Assembly (NCBI GenBank): GCA_965651695.1
Contig: CBFGTI010000208.1
Span: forward strand, 1 to 9,364
Direction: 5' to 3'
DNA length: 9,364 bases
From: Imperialibacter sp965651695
GTDB taxonomy: Bacteria; Bacteroidota; Bacteroidia; Cytophagales; Cyclobacteriaceae
A model generated the notes under the pieces. That model was not told the origin of the DNA. It saw only the letters and a list, made by a program, of their open reading frames with translations, and ran no database searches. The translations under genes and the position numbers were made by a program. Shown here one piece after another: positions 1 to 7,387 of the stretch. Position 1 is the stretch's first letter, and every line of letters starts with the position of its first letter.

Positions 1-1762
1 AAGGATTAATACCATTAGCAGACATATTCCTGAAAGCATCTGTATTCAAAGCTTCCTGACCAACCAGCACGTCGATGTTATGCACACCAAAAGTCTTCTT
101 ATAGTTGGCCGTATTGGTAAGCGTCCACCCGTAGTTATAGCCGGAATTTTCGTTGTAAGAGAATGCCGAGTTGTTTTCAGAGTTTTCGTACTGCAACCTA
201 CCGAAGCCATAGCCATAGAAGGTGCCATACTGACCACCCATGCTACTCCTTAAAGTCAGGCCGGGAATGGGATCGTACTCCAGATAGATATTACCGAAGC
301 CGTGACCGTTATAGTTCCTGTCATTTGCCAAGCCATCGCGGGTAGCAACAGGGTTTCTACCGTTGTTAAAGCCCTGGGCTGCAGTACCGGCATAACCACC
401 AAACTCATCATACACGGGGATGATAGATGGCATCCGGAAGGCTGTCAAGATATCGTTTTCGTCATCAGCTGAACCAATACCTCCTGCATCACCGGTAAGA
501 CCGAGTGTCTGACGGAATGTAAATTGAAGGTTTTCGCCTATTCTTAAATTGTCGAGCAGATCAAATTCAGAATTAGCTCTGAAAGAATATCTCTTGAACT
601 TTTGGTTCAACAAAATACCAGCCTGGTCCTGCATGCTTAGACCGAAGTAGTAGCGGCTGTTTTCTGAACCTCCGGACAAACCGAGGTTTTGCCTGTGAAG
701 AGGCGCGTTTTGGGTGATCTCGTCATACCAGTCGGTTCCTTCTTTATTGGCTCTCACAACCTGGTAAACTGCACCACGGGTAGGGTCTACATTGTATCTT
801 TCCCTTTCCTCATCCATGTTGAGGCTACCGGAAACACCAGCGTTAGTGCCTACCCTGATATAGTCAGGAATAACAGGGTTGGGGCCATCGCCAAACTGGG
901 GGTGGCCAAAAGTGGGCTCACCGCCTGAAAGGAATGCATCGTTCCTTCTTACCTGCCATGTCCACTCCGCAAAGTCAGTTGGGTTCAGCATTTCCTGGCC
1001 TTTGCCCGGTGTAGTTACACCAAACATGCTGTTGTAGGTGATGTTCACCTTACCTGAGCCTCTTTTACCTTTTTTGGTGGTGTAAACAATTACACCGTTA
1101 GCCGCCCTTGAACCGTAAATAGAGGCAGCGGCTGCATCTTTCAATACAGTGGTAGACTCGATGTCGTCGGGGCTTAGGAAGTCGGTTGATCCCACAGGAA
1201 CACCGTCAACGATATATAGTGGAGCGTTACCACCGAAAGCACCGAAACCTCTTACTCTGATCTGGCTGGTAGTACCGGGCTGTCCGTTAGTGATAACGTT
1301 TACTCCGGCAATACGGCCCTGCAGTGTCTGCTCCACGTTACCTGTGGGCACCACAGCTAAATCTTTAGGCTTTACAGTTGATATAGAGCCTGATGTTTCT
1401 CTTCTGTCGTCGATGGTATAACCAGTTACCACCAATTCCTGGAGTTGTTTAACGTCAAGAACCAGGGGCACATCAATTACACTTCTCGAGCCAACTTCTA
1501 CCTCCTGGGTTTGATAACCAATGAAGGAGAAGGAAACCCGTGCATTGTTGCCAACCGTAAGAGAATAGTTTCCATTCAAATCTGTTACGGTACCATTGGA
1601 AGTTCCTACTTCCAAAACACTCACACCGGGAAAGCCATCCCCGGTTTCGGAATCCGTTACTTTTCCGGTTACCTGCCGCTGCTGCGCCCAGGCACCTGGT
1701 GCCAGAGCCAACCACGCGAGGCAGGCTAAGGGGAAAATGTACTTCAGTAATCCTTTTTTCAT
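1..1762 (-). CDS. SusC/RagA-family TonB-linked outer-membrane receptor (N-terminal part; continues past the left edge)
   Basis: TonB-dependent outer-membrane transporter of the SusC/RagA type, which takes up oligosaccharides, peptides or other large nutrients together with a SusD-like lipoprotein. My translation from ATG at 1762 gives a signal peptide (MKKGLLKYIF..., residues 1-26, likely cleaved after AWA). A carboxypeptidase-regulatory-like beta domain follows at about 31-115, from VTGKVTD to the LQELVVTGY segment at its end. The plug domain runs from about 122 to 235 and includes LYIVDGVPVG and the family signature KDAAAASIYGSRAANGV starting at K208. The barrel then begins. I checked the frame at several points from 1762 down to base 2 and it is continuous, giving about 587 codons of a family usually near 1000. 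The C-terminus and any susD partner would lie left of the window. The substrate cannot be told from this part. No Shine-Dalgarno site is visible, as is usual in this phylum. Confidence 0.96.
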   Translation of the reverse strand, partial: MKKGLLKYIFPLACLAWLALAPGAWAQQRQVTGKVTDSETGDGFPGVSVLEVGTSNGTVTDLNGNYSLTVGNNARVSFSFIGYQTQEVEVGSRSVIDVPLVLDVKQLQELVVTGYTIDDRRETSGSISTVKPKDLAVVPTGNVEQTLQGRIAGVNVITNGQPGTTSQIRVRGFGAFGGNAPLYIVDGVPVGSTDFLSPDDIESTTVLKDAAAASIYGSRAANGVIVYTTKKGKRGSGKVNITYNSMFGVTTPGKGQEMLNPTDFAEWTWQVRRNDAFLSGGEPTFGHPQFGDGPNPVIPDYIRVGTNAGVSGSLNMDEERERYNVDPTRGAVYQVVRANKEGTDWYDEITQNAPLHRQNLGLSGGSENSRYYFGLSMQDQAGILLNQKFKRYSFRANSEFDLLDNLRIGENLQFTFRQTLGLTGDAGGIGSADDENDILTAFRMPSIIPVYDEFGGYAGTAAQGFNNGRNPVATRDGLANDRNYNGHGFGNIYLEYDPIPGLTLRSSMGGQYGTFYGYGFGRLQYENSENNSAFSYNENSGYNYGWTLTNTANYKKTFGVHNIDVLVGQEALNTDAFRNMSANGINP

Positions 1763-2317
1763 AAAATGTAGTTTAAGTGAAGTTTATAGTTTGTATTGAA
1801 AAAAGCTCTTTTAGGTTGTTGACAATGAATTTTCACCCGGACAGTTGGCAAGGGCTAAAAAATGGACATTGTTGTAGTTGGAATAATTCAAGGACTGCAG
1901 AGGGGCATCGCCGGAAAGCGGCGCCTTGAAACAAGGTACTTCGAAATAAGTAACCATAAAACAATTTAGTTAAGTAGGTACTGTCCTGTGTAATTGTCGA
2001 ATTTAAAGAAATTATTTGGTTTACTGTCAAGTAATCCAAAGAAAAATTATCTGCAATCGATTGAAATGAAAAAGTAGAAATCGTTTGTGTAACCGTTTTC
2101 GCCAACAAATGACAACCCTTCATATTTCACATGCACTCCTTTGTCTCATACTCTCAGCAATTATACTTTTCTTATATGCTGGCTTTGGATTTCACATAAC
2201 TACCTGATCCCTATCGGATTGCTGCTAAAACTACTAAACCAGGATCGTCGTTACGTTCATTTGCCTGCCAAACAATGCGACCACAGCACAACTGCATAAA
2301 AATCCCCTAAAGATGTA

Positions 2318-2325
2318 TATTTTTG
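2318..2325 (+). promoter_or_regulatory. Candidate Bacteroidetes -7 promoter element for the methyltransferase
   Basis: TATTTTTG matches the Bacteroidetes -7 consensus TAnnTTTG in every fixed position. It would start transcription near 2332 and give a leader of about 105 nt before the ATG at 2437. No clear TTG/TTTG -33 element lies about 20 bases upstream, so the support is moderate. Confidence 0.35.
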
Positions 2326-2335
2326 TGCAATTACA

Positions 2336-2355
2336 AAATGTGTGCGGGCACATTT
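2336..2355. promoter_or_regulatory. Inverted repeat around the predicted transcript start
   Basis: AAATGTG and CACATTT form a perfect 7-bp inverted repeat with a 6-base spacer (TGCGGG). It starts about ten bases after the candidate -7 element, so it would be the first structure in the methyltransferase leader or a repressor site over the start. It may be coincidental. Confidence 0.3.
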
Positions 2356-2436
2356 CTTTCAAAAGGCTAATTTTACTGTAAACCAACGTTCTCCAAAGAT
2401 CAACGGTACGCCCTCACCTCTAACAAGAGATATACT

Positions 2437-3081
2437 ATGGAGTTTCTCGACGCAGATTTATACACATATATATACAGACACACCCAGGACGAACCTGAGT
2501 ATCTTCAAAAAGTAAGCCGGTACACACACCTTAATGTACTTCGGCCACGAATGCTTTCGGGACATTTTCAAGGGAGGCTACTCTCAATGATCTCCCATAT
2601 GATTAAACCCGCCCATGTGCTGGAAATTGGCACGTATACCGGCTACTCTGCCCTTTGCCTTGCTGAGGGCCTTTCGGAAGGCGGGAAAATTACAACGATC
2701 GATATTAACCCGGAGCTGGAAGAACCCGTGAGGCGGATTTTTGCCGGCTCCAGGCATGCACACCAAATTGACTTCCGGCCGGGCAATGCGCTGGAGATAA
2801 TCGAAGAACTTCCCGGGCCGTTCGACCTGGTTTTTATAGATGCGGATAAGGCAAACTACGGCGCCTATTACGACCTGGTATTCGACAAAGTAAAACCGGG
2901 AGGTTACATTATCGCCGACAACGTGCTATGGAGCGGAAAAGTACTTGAAAAAAACCGCACCAAAGACGATAAAGATACACTGGCCATACTAGAGTTCAAC
3001 CGCCGGGTGCAAGAAGACCCCCGGGTGCAAAACGTGCTGTTGCCTATTAGAGATGGCCTGATGGTATTACGCAAAATTTGA
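2437..3081 (+). CDS. Class I SAM-dependent O-methyltransferase, caffeoyl-CoA OMT-like family
   Basis: A 214-residue cytoplasmic methyltransferase of the family that includes catechol and caffeoyl-CoA O-methyltransferases, which transfer a methyl group from S-adenosylmethionine to a hydroxyl, usually with a divalent metal. The SAM-binding motif I is LEIGTYTGYS at 62-71, followed by the acidic end of strand 2 (TTIDIN, D89). The FIDADK motif at 133-138 and DN at 161-162 supply the expected metal ligands D135, D161 and N162 (assigned by analogy with the plant enzymes). Length is normal for bacterial members. The start is the first ATG after an AT-rich leader and gives the full N-terminal helical lid. 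The gene stands alone: the divergent receptor is 674 bp away and the next gene is about 275 bp downstream. The natural substrate of the bacterial branch is generally not known, and the context gives no hint. Confidence 0.93.
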   Translation: MEFLDADLYTYIYRHTQDEPEYLQKVSRYTHLNVLRPRMLSGHFQGRLLSMISHMIKPAHVLEIGTYTGYSALCLAEGLSEGGKITTIDINPELEEPVRRIFAGSRHAHQIDFRPGNALEIIEELPGPFDLVFIDADKANYGAYYDLVFDKVKPGGYIIADNVLWSGKVLEKNRTKDDKDTLAILEFNRRVQEDPRVQNVLLPIRDGLMVLRKI

Positions 3082-3117
3082 TTGATCTCCTTTTTAACCC
3101 GCAAATAGTAAGTCCAA

Positions 3118-3205
3118 GCGAGACGCTTGAACTATTGAGGCGAGACGCTTGAACTATTGAGGCGAGACGATTGAACTATTGAGGCGAGACGCCTGAACTA
3201 TAGAG
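3118..3205. repeat. Four tandem 22-nt repeats, each able to form a small hairpin
   Basis: Four head-to-tail 22-base units lie at 3118-3139, 3140-3161, 3162-3183 and 3184-3205. Each begins GCGAGACG and ends in GAACTATTGAG or a close variant. Units 1 and 2 are identical, unit 3 has one change and unit 4 has two. The core GCG-AGA-CGC closes a three-base loop. Flanking bases lengthen the stem: CAAGCG/CGCTTG before unit 1 is a perfect 6-bp stem at 3115-3129, and AGGCG/CGCCT in unit 4 is a perfect 5-bp stem. A GAGACG complement (CGTCTC, 3234-3239) lies just downstream. The array sits between two same-strand genes and has no T-run that would make it an ordinary terminator. Confidence 0.9.
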
Positions 3206-3304
3206 AGCTATAAAAATATGCATGTGGATACCTCGTCTCACATTTTGGAGGCTCCGAAACAATAAAATTGGTAATTTCCGCTTTTGACAGAAAAGATTAT
3301 TTAT

Positions 3305-3316
3305 CGCGAATTCGCG
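3305..3316. promoter_or_regulatory. 12-bp perfect palindrome in the promoter of the LysM gene
   Basis: CGCGAATTCGCG is a perfect 12-bp palindrome ending nine bases before the candidate -7 element at 3326. It covers roughly -35 to -24 relative to the predicted start, where the -33 element should be. A dimeric regulator bound here would compete with or help RNA polymerase. The operator role is inferred from position and symmetry only. Confidence 0.35.
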
Positions 3317-3325
3317 GTTCATTCT

Positions 3326-3333
3326 TACCTTTG
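3326..3333 (+). promoter_or_regulatory. Candidate Bacteroidetes -7 promoter element for the LysM transglycosylase
   Basis: TACCTTTG is a full match to TAnnTTTG. A start near 3340 would leave a leader of only about 17 nt before the ATG at 3357. There is no TTG at the usual -33 spacing; the palindrome at 3305-3316 occupies that place. Confidence 0.45.
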
Positions 3334-3356
3334 TTCCACATTTTTAGCTACGGTGT

Positions 3357-5219
3357 ATGATGGCCAAAAGCCTCCTTAAATATTTCATACTGCTTTTTCT
3401 CGTGGGTAGTTCCTCTCCCTCTTTTTCTTCGGAAGGAACACCAAAGGTGCCATCGCAAATGGACTTTGGCGGCATGAAGCTGAAAATAACCGATGCTGCA
3501 AGGGCAGAAATACAGCAACAGGTGGATGCGCTTCGGGTTTCTGAGAAATACTTCAGGATCAAGCTCGACAGGGTACTGCTGTACTTCCCGATCATCGAAG
3601 ATATCCTGAAGGAAGAAAACATGCCCGACGATATCAAATACCTCGTGATCCAGGAAAGCGGACTCGTGTCCGATGCGGTGTCGTCGTCCAATGCCGTTGG
3701 TTTCTGGATGTTTAAGGAGCCCGCTGGCCGGGAGGTTGGCCTGCGGATTGATAAATATGTAGACGAACGGCTTAACATTGTATCGTCTACCCGCGGTGCC
3801 TGCAGGTACATCAAACGGCACAACTTCTTTTTCAATAACTGGGTGTACTCCGTTATTGCACACAATACCGGCAGAGCAGGTGCCGAGCGCCATGTTGACA
3901 AGGCGTATTTTGGCGCCAGCAGAATGACAATAGACAAAGACACCCACTGGTACTTCAAGACCTTCCTTGCCCATAAAATTGCATTTCAGGACGAAATTGG
4001 AGGCGAGCCTTCTTCCGGCCTTAAACTGCGCGAATACCGGGACGGCGGAGGAAAAACACTCGATAAGATTGCCAAAGAGCTGAAGGTAGAGGAAGAGCTG
4101 CTGTTTCAGTATAATAAATGGCTACAGCGAGGTCCGGTGCCAAGCGAAAAAACCTACTCCGTTATACTTCCGCTTACCTCGGGCGGTACTCCACTGCTGG
4201 CAAAAAAACCAGAGGAAAACGAAAAATCAAAGCCTACTGCAGCGGAAGAGCCTGCCGGAAGTACCTATCCATCGCTAAAAGAGAAAATCGACAGCCGCAT
4301 CTCCTCTTTTATTGTTGATGTGAATGGCATTCCGGCGATTATCGCGGGCAGGGGCGACAACCTGAAAACGCTTTCCGATAAATCGGGCGTGGCTGTTAGC
4401 CAACTCGCCAAACACAACGAAATTTCGGCGAAACATCAAATTGAGGCGGGGCAGGTATACTACCTCAAATCAAAGAGAAACAAAGCCAAAATCTACTACC
4501 ACACGGCGCAACCGGGCGAAACACTATGGCAGATTTCGCAGCAGTATGGCATCAAGGCAAAAATGCTTGCCCGAAAAAACAGGATGTACACCATAGATAA
4601 GCCGGAAACCGGCAGAGTACTGTGGCTGCGGAAAAAAAGGCCCGCCAGTGTACCTGTGGAAATCAAGGATATCGAAGTAGTGCCTGCCCAAATTGCGAAA
4701 GAAGACCCGGTTTATGTTGAACCTGTGGCTGTGGAAAAACCCGATTATGCTGTATTGAAAGAGCCCGAGCCTGTTTTTGAAGAACCTGTTGAACCAGTAC
4801 AGGCAAGCAATGCGGCAGAAATGCTGACCGAAACAGAAATCGAGATCGGCGAAGAAATACCATCCGAAATTCCGCGGGATGTGCACGAAGTAAAGAAAGG
4901 CGAAACTATCTACAGCATTGCAAGGCAGTATGGCCTTACTATTAACGAGCTGATGGAATGGAACAGGCTGGATAATACCAGTGTAATCTCTATCGGCCAA
5001 AAGCTGTACTTGATTAAGCGCGACACCACCGACGCGACTGAGGTGCGCAACCCGGCCGTGAACACGCATCCATCGGTGGTTTTTCACACTGTTGACCCGG
5101 GAGATACCATGTACTCCATTTCGAGAAAGTACAACGTATCGCTTGAGCAGTTGATGAAAATAAACAACAAAACGAATTTCGTATTATCTATCGGAGAAAA
5201 ATTAAAAATCTCTGAATGA
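3357..5219 (+). CDS. Secreted MltD-like lytic transglycosylase with multiple LysM modules
   Basis: A 620-residue exported cell-wall enzyme of the MltD type, expected to cleave the glycan strands of peptidoglycan in the periplasm. A hydrophobic leader (about 6-23) is followed by a transglycosylase domain at about 70-215. The catalytic glutamate is E100 in the QESGL motif. The usual GxWQ motif is GFWM at 115-118 and the usual AYN motif is AHN at 168-170, so two groove positions differ from the family norm. After it come LysM-like modules at about 232-272 and 325-371 (weak), 380-425, 509-554 and 576-619 (the last two are clear, with GETIYSIARQYG and GDTMYSISRKYN). A Glu/Pro/Val-rich spacer at about 430-508 separates the last two, probably to span the wall. 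ATG ATG gives two adjacent possible starts; the second would remove one residue. The gene has its own candidate promoter and is followed 49 bp later by a response regulator on the same strand, with no evident terminator between. Confidence 0.93.
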   Translation: MMAKSLLKYFILLFLVGSSSPSFSSEGTPKVPSQMDFGGMKLKITDAARAEIQQQVDALRVSEKYFRIKLDRVLLYFPIIEDILKEENMPDDIKYLVIQESGLVSDAVSSSNAVGFWMFKEPAGREVGLRIDKYVDERLNIVSSTRGACRYIKRHNFFFNNWVYSVIAHNTGRAGAERHVDKAYFGASRMTIDKDTHWYFKTFLAHKIAFQDEIGGEPSSGLKLREYRDGGGKTLDKIAKELKVEEELLFQYNKWLQRGPVPSEKTYSVILPLTSGGTPLLAKKPEENEKSKPTAAEEPAGSTYPSLKEKIDSRISSFIVDVNGIPAIIAGRGDNLKTLSDKSGVAVSQLAKHNEISAKHQIEAGQVYYLKSKRNKAKIYYHTAQPGETLWQISQQYGIKAKMLARKNRMYTIDKPETGRVLWLRKKRPASVPVEIKDIEVVPAQIAKEDPVYVEPVAVEKPDYAVLKEPEPVFEEPVEPVQASNAAEMLTETEIEIGEEIPSEIPRDVHEVKKGETIYSIARQYGLTINELMEWNRLDNTSVISIGQKLYLIKRDTTDATEVRNPAVNTHPSVVFHTVDPGDTMYSISRKYNVSLEQLMKINNKTNFVLSIGEKLKISE

Positions 5220-5268
5220 TTTTAGCTATATTTCATTTTTGATCTTTGAGTATTAGATTTTTTGAAAA

Positions 5269-5697
5269 GTGACAGATTATCAATTACCTGACAAAGCACC
5301 AAAAGTTGATCTTGTGATGCTGGTTGATGACAACGACACGGATAATTTTCTAAGCAAGAAAGTTATAGAGCATGCTCACTTTGCCCATAAAATCGTTATA
5401 AAAAATACTGGTAAAAGCGCACTGGAATACCTGGACGAGAATAAGGAGCTTCCCGAGCGGCTACCCGACATTATTTTTCTGGACATCAACATGCCGATTG
5501 TGGACGGGTTCGTATTCCTGTTTGAGTATGAAAATTTCCCTGTGCAGATTCACGAGAAATGTAAGGTGGTAATACTGTCCAGTTCCAACAACCGGCGTGA
5601 CATTAACAGGTTTCTCAACAACCGGTTCGTAACGCAGTTCATCTCAAAACCACTCAACGAAAAAGCATTGTCGGAGCTGGCGATCGCCGAAGCTTAA
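5269..5697 (+). CDS. Single-domain CheY-like response regulator (GTG start)
   Basis: A 142-residue stand-alone receiver domain that would accept a phosphoryl group from a histidine kinase and act by protein contact, since no output domain follows. The acidic pocket is D20-D21 (LVDDN), the phosphoacceptor is D72 (FLDINMP), the switch serine is near S104 (VILSSS), and K127 is the conserved lysine (SKP). Stand-alone receivers of this LVDDNxxDNF type are common in Bacteroidetes. The start is GTG: an in-frame TGA lies two codons upstream (5263-5265), and the only early ATG (codon 17) would cut off the first beta strand. No kinase is in the window, so its partner is unknown. It may be read through from the transglycosylase gene. 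Its TAA stop overlaps the stop of convergent dnaX in one shared TTAA. Confidence 0.92.
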   Translation: MTDYQLPDKAPKVDLVMLVDDNDTDNFLSKKVIEHAHFAHKIVIKNTGKSALEYLDENKELPERLPDIIFLDINMPIVDGFVFLFEYENFPVQIHEKCKVVILSSSNNRRDINRFLNNRFVTQFISKPLNEKALSELAIAEA

Positions 5698-7387
5698 AAT
5701 TCAGTATCCAACGACAGTCTTTCCTTCAATTTGAGCAACAGGGGTTGTTTCCCTGCGAGGTAATTAAATTTCTCTTTATCGGTGTAAAGCCTGTTTTTTA
5801 CCTCTGCCGCCTTTATAGTCGACACCAGCGAAATTTTATCGTTCCGCAACTCCTTCCGAAGAAACTGAACCAATTCGGTTTCGGCCATGGCGAGAAACTT
5901 CCGCTCTATTTCGGTAGAAAGAAATATCTCCAGTTCGGTTTCTCCGTTGCGGGTTACCTCCTGCTTTAAAACCATCTTGAGCGAATCAGGAATCTCCTCC
6001 TGCAGTTTTTTAGTGCGGAACTTGTTCCAGGCCTCCTTTAGCTGCTCATCCGAAAACGGCTCAATGACCTCGTGGTCTCTCCGCTCGGCTATTGGTTCAA
6101 CAGGCTTAGCATCGGCTGCTGCCACGGTGGGCTCTTTTTCCTTCTTAACTGGTGTAAGGCTGGGGATCTCCTTTTCTATGGTGCCCTTGCGGAACGACTG
6201 AACGATGGGTTTAGGGGCGGCGGAAATATTGCCAGCGGCTACAGGTGCCGCCGGGCCTGAATCGTTGCCTAGTTCACTTTTTTTTTTGCCCCGTTTTCAG
6301 GGGCGGCCATGTTGGCTAGCGTAAAGGCACTGTTGAGATGGGTGAGCTTCATTAGTGCCAACTCTACATGCAGGCGCTGGTTGCGGCTGGCTTTATACTG
6401 CATGTCGCACTGGCTGAGGATATTGAGGCCGCTGAGCAAAAAAGACAGGGAGGCGCTATTGGCCTGCTCGCTGTATTTAGCCTTTACACTCTGAGCAACC
6501 TGGAGCAGCGAAATAGTCTCCTGGTCTTTACATACCATCAGGTTGCGAAGATGCTCGCTAAGGCCGTTGATAAAATTGTGGCCATCGAACCCGCTGCGGA
6601 TAATCTCGTCGAAAAGCAGCAGCACACCCGAGAGGTTTTCCTGCAGGAAAAAGTCGACCACCCTGAAGTAATAGTCGTAGTCGAGGATGTGCAGGTTTTT
6701 GATCGTGTCCTGGTAGGTAATCTTATTGCCTGAGGAAAAAGTAACAATGAGGTCGAAAATAGACAGCGCATCCCTCAAAGCGCCATCGGCTTTCTGCGCG
6801 ATAAGGTGAAGGGCTTCTTCTTCCGCCTCAATACCCTCGTTGGTAGCTATTTTTTGCAGCTGCCTGGTAATGTCGGAAATCTCAATCCTGTTGAAGTCGT
6901 AAATCTGGCAGCGTGACAGGATCGTGGGAATGACCTTGTGCTTTTCAGTTGTTGCCAAAATAAAGATCGCATACGAAGGCGGCTCTTCCAGGGTCTTCAA
7001 AAAAGCATTGAAGGCCTGGGTAGACAGCATGTGAACCTCATCGATAATATACACCTTGTATTTACCCTGCTGAGGAGGGTAGCGCACCTGGTCGATGAGG
7101 TTGCGAATATCGTCTACCGAGTTGTTGGAAGCAGCATCCAACTCGTAAATGTTGAGGTTGGTGCCCGTGGCCAGCGGGTTGTTGTTGTCGAAGCCGTTGA
7201 TCATGCGGGCCACTATGCGTGCGCAGGTGGTTTTGCCTACACCACGCGGCCCACAGAAAAGCATGGCCTGGGCGAGGTGCTCATGGTCTATGGCATTCTT
7301 GAGTGTGGTGGTGATGTGCTCCTGCCCTACCACTTCGTCGAAACCAAGCGGGCGGTACTTACGGGCCGATACTACAAAGCTCTCCAT
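5694..7387 (-). CDS. dnaX: DNA polymerase III subunit tau (DnaX), full-length form needing a -1 shift
   Basis: DnaX is the ATPase core of the clamp loader, which opens and loads the sliding clamp; the tau form also ties the loader to the polymerase and helicase. From ATG at 7387 (MESFVVSARKYRP) it shows Walker A GPRGVGKTT (46-54), Walker B IIDEVHM (114-120), sensor-1 LATTE (144-148) and the SRC arginine-finger motif (158-160), then the lid and collar domains to about 365. The usual zinc-module cysteines between about 62 and 80 are absent. Frame 0 stops at 6269, but the -1 frame is open from the A-run through a Pro/Ala/Lys-rich linker (6277-6126) into a C-terminal domain ending at 5694. One -1 shift at 6278-6287 gives about 564 residues, a normal tau length. 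The longer upstream frame (to 7510) starts with a sequence unlike DnaX, so I use 7387. A one-base homopolymer error in the A-run would equally explain the broken frame. Confidence 0.88.
6269..7387 (-). CDS. dnaX: DnaX frame-0 product: short gamma-like clamp-loader subunit
   Basis: Without slippage, translation runs from 7387 through the A-run and stops at TAG 6269-6271, ending ...NGAKKKVN after 372 residues. This contains the AAA+ ATPase, lid and collar domains and almost nothing more, which is the domain content of the gamma form known from E. coli and Thermus thermophilus. The break falls exactly at the domain boundary rather than inside a fold, which fits a working short product. In E. coli the short form is the one made by frameshifting; here it would be the default. 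That reading is an inference and depends on the A-run being ten bases long in the genome. Confidence 0.6.
   Translation of the reverse strand: MESFVVSARKYRPLGFDEVVGQEHITTTLKNAIDHEHLAQAMLFCGPRGVGKTTCARIVARMINGFDNNNPLATGTNLNIYELDAASNNSVDDIRNLIDQVRYPPQQGKYKVYIIDEVHMLSTQAFNAFLKTLEEPPSYAIFILATTEKHKVIPTILSRCQIYDFNRIEISDITRQLQKIATNEGIEAEEEALHLIAQKADGALRDALSIFDLIVTFSSGNKITYQDTIKNLHILDYDYYFRVVDFFLQENLSGVLLLFDEIIRSGFDGHNFINGLSEHLRNLMVCKDQETISLLQVAQSVKAKYSEQANSASLSFLLSGLNILSQCDMQYKASRNQRLHVELALMKLTHLNSAFTLANMAAPENGAKKKVN
6278..6304 (-). promoter_or_regulatory. dnaX slippage site: A10 run directly after a GC hairpin
   Basis: On the mRNA (minus) strand, a hairpin with stem GCCCC/GGGGC and loop TGAAAAC (6304-6288) is followed with no gap by ten A (6287-6278). 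The frame reads GCA AAA AAA AAA GTG, so a classic A_AAA_AAA -1 heptamer is present. A hairpin next to a homopolymer also resembles sites of transcriptional slippage. Twenty-three nt further on, a second stem-loop of 8 bp including one G-U pair (6254-6232, loop ACCTGTA) could act as a downstream stimulator, though the spacing is longer than the 5-9 nt typical of -1 frameshift sites. The -1 frame stays open to 5694. Confidence 0.6.

Larger units (their letters stand above)
1763..2436. other. Long intergenic region between divergent receptor and methyltransferase genes
   Basis: These 674 bases lie between two divergent genes. I see no convincing coding region. A 96-codon minus-strand frame (2123-1833) exists but has no recognisable family, and its reading looks like chance. 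The stretch next to the receptor start is AT-rich and has no perfect TAnnTTTG element on the minus strand. The right half holds a plus-strand TAnnTTTG match (2318-2325) and a 7-bp inverted repeat (2336-2355), both listed separately. A small hairpin with stem CGCCG/CGGCG lies around 1910-1925. The region is long enough for a 5' leader or a small RNA of the receptor gene, but I cannot show one. Confidence 0.6.

Noticed and set aside
1833..2123. 96-codon minus-strand frame upstream of the SusC-type gene
   Set aside because: It overlaps no other gene, but shows no domain, signal peptide or promoter that I recognise, and its composition looks like a chance reading of AT-rich DNA. I kept it only as a note in the intergenic entry.
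3118..3205. CRISPR array
   Set aside because: The 22-nt units are directly adjacent with no spacers, and there are no cas genes.
3348..3974. Two ~205-codon minus-strand frames opposite the transglycosylase
   Set aside because: They are antisense shadows of a clearly assigned gene and carry no recognisable motifs.
6126..6268. dnaX as a decayed pseudogene
   Set aside because: The -1 frame is fully open, the linker and C-terminal domain are intact, and the break sits exactly on a homopolymer, so slippage or a read error explains it better than decay.
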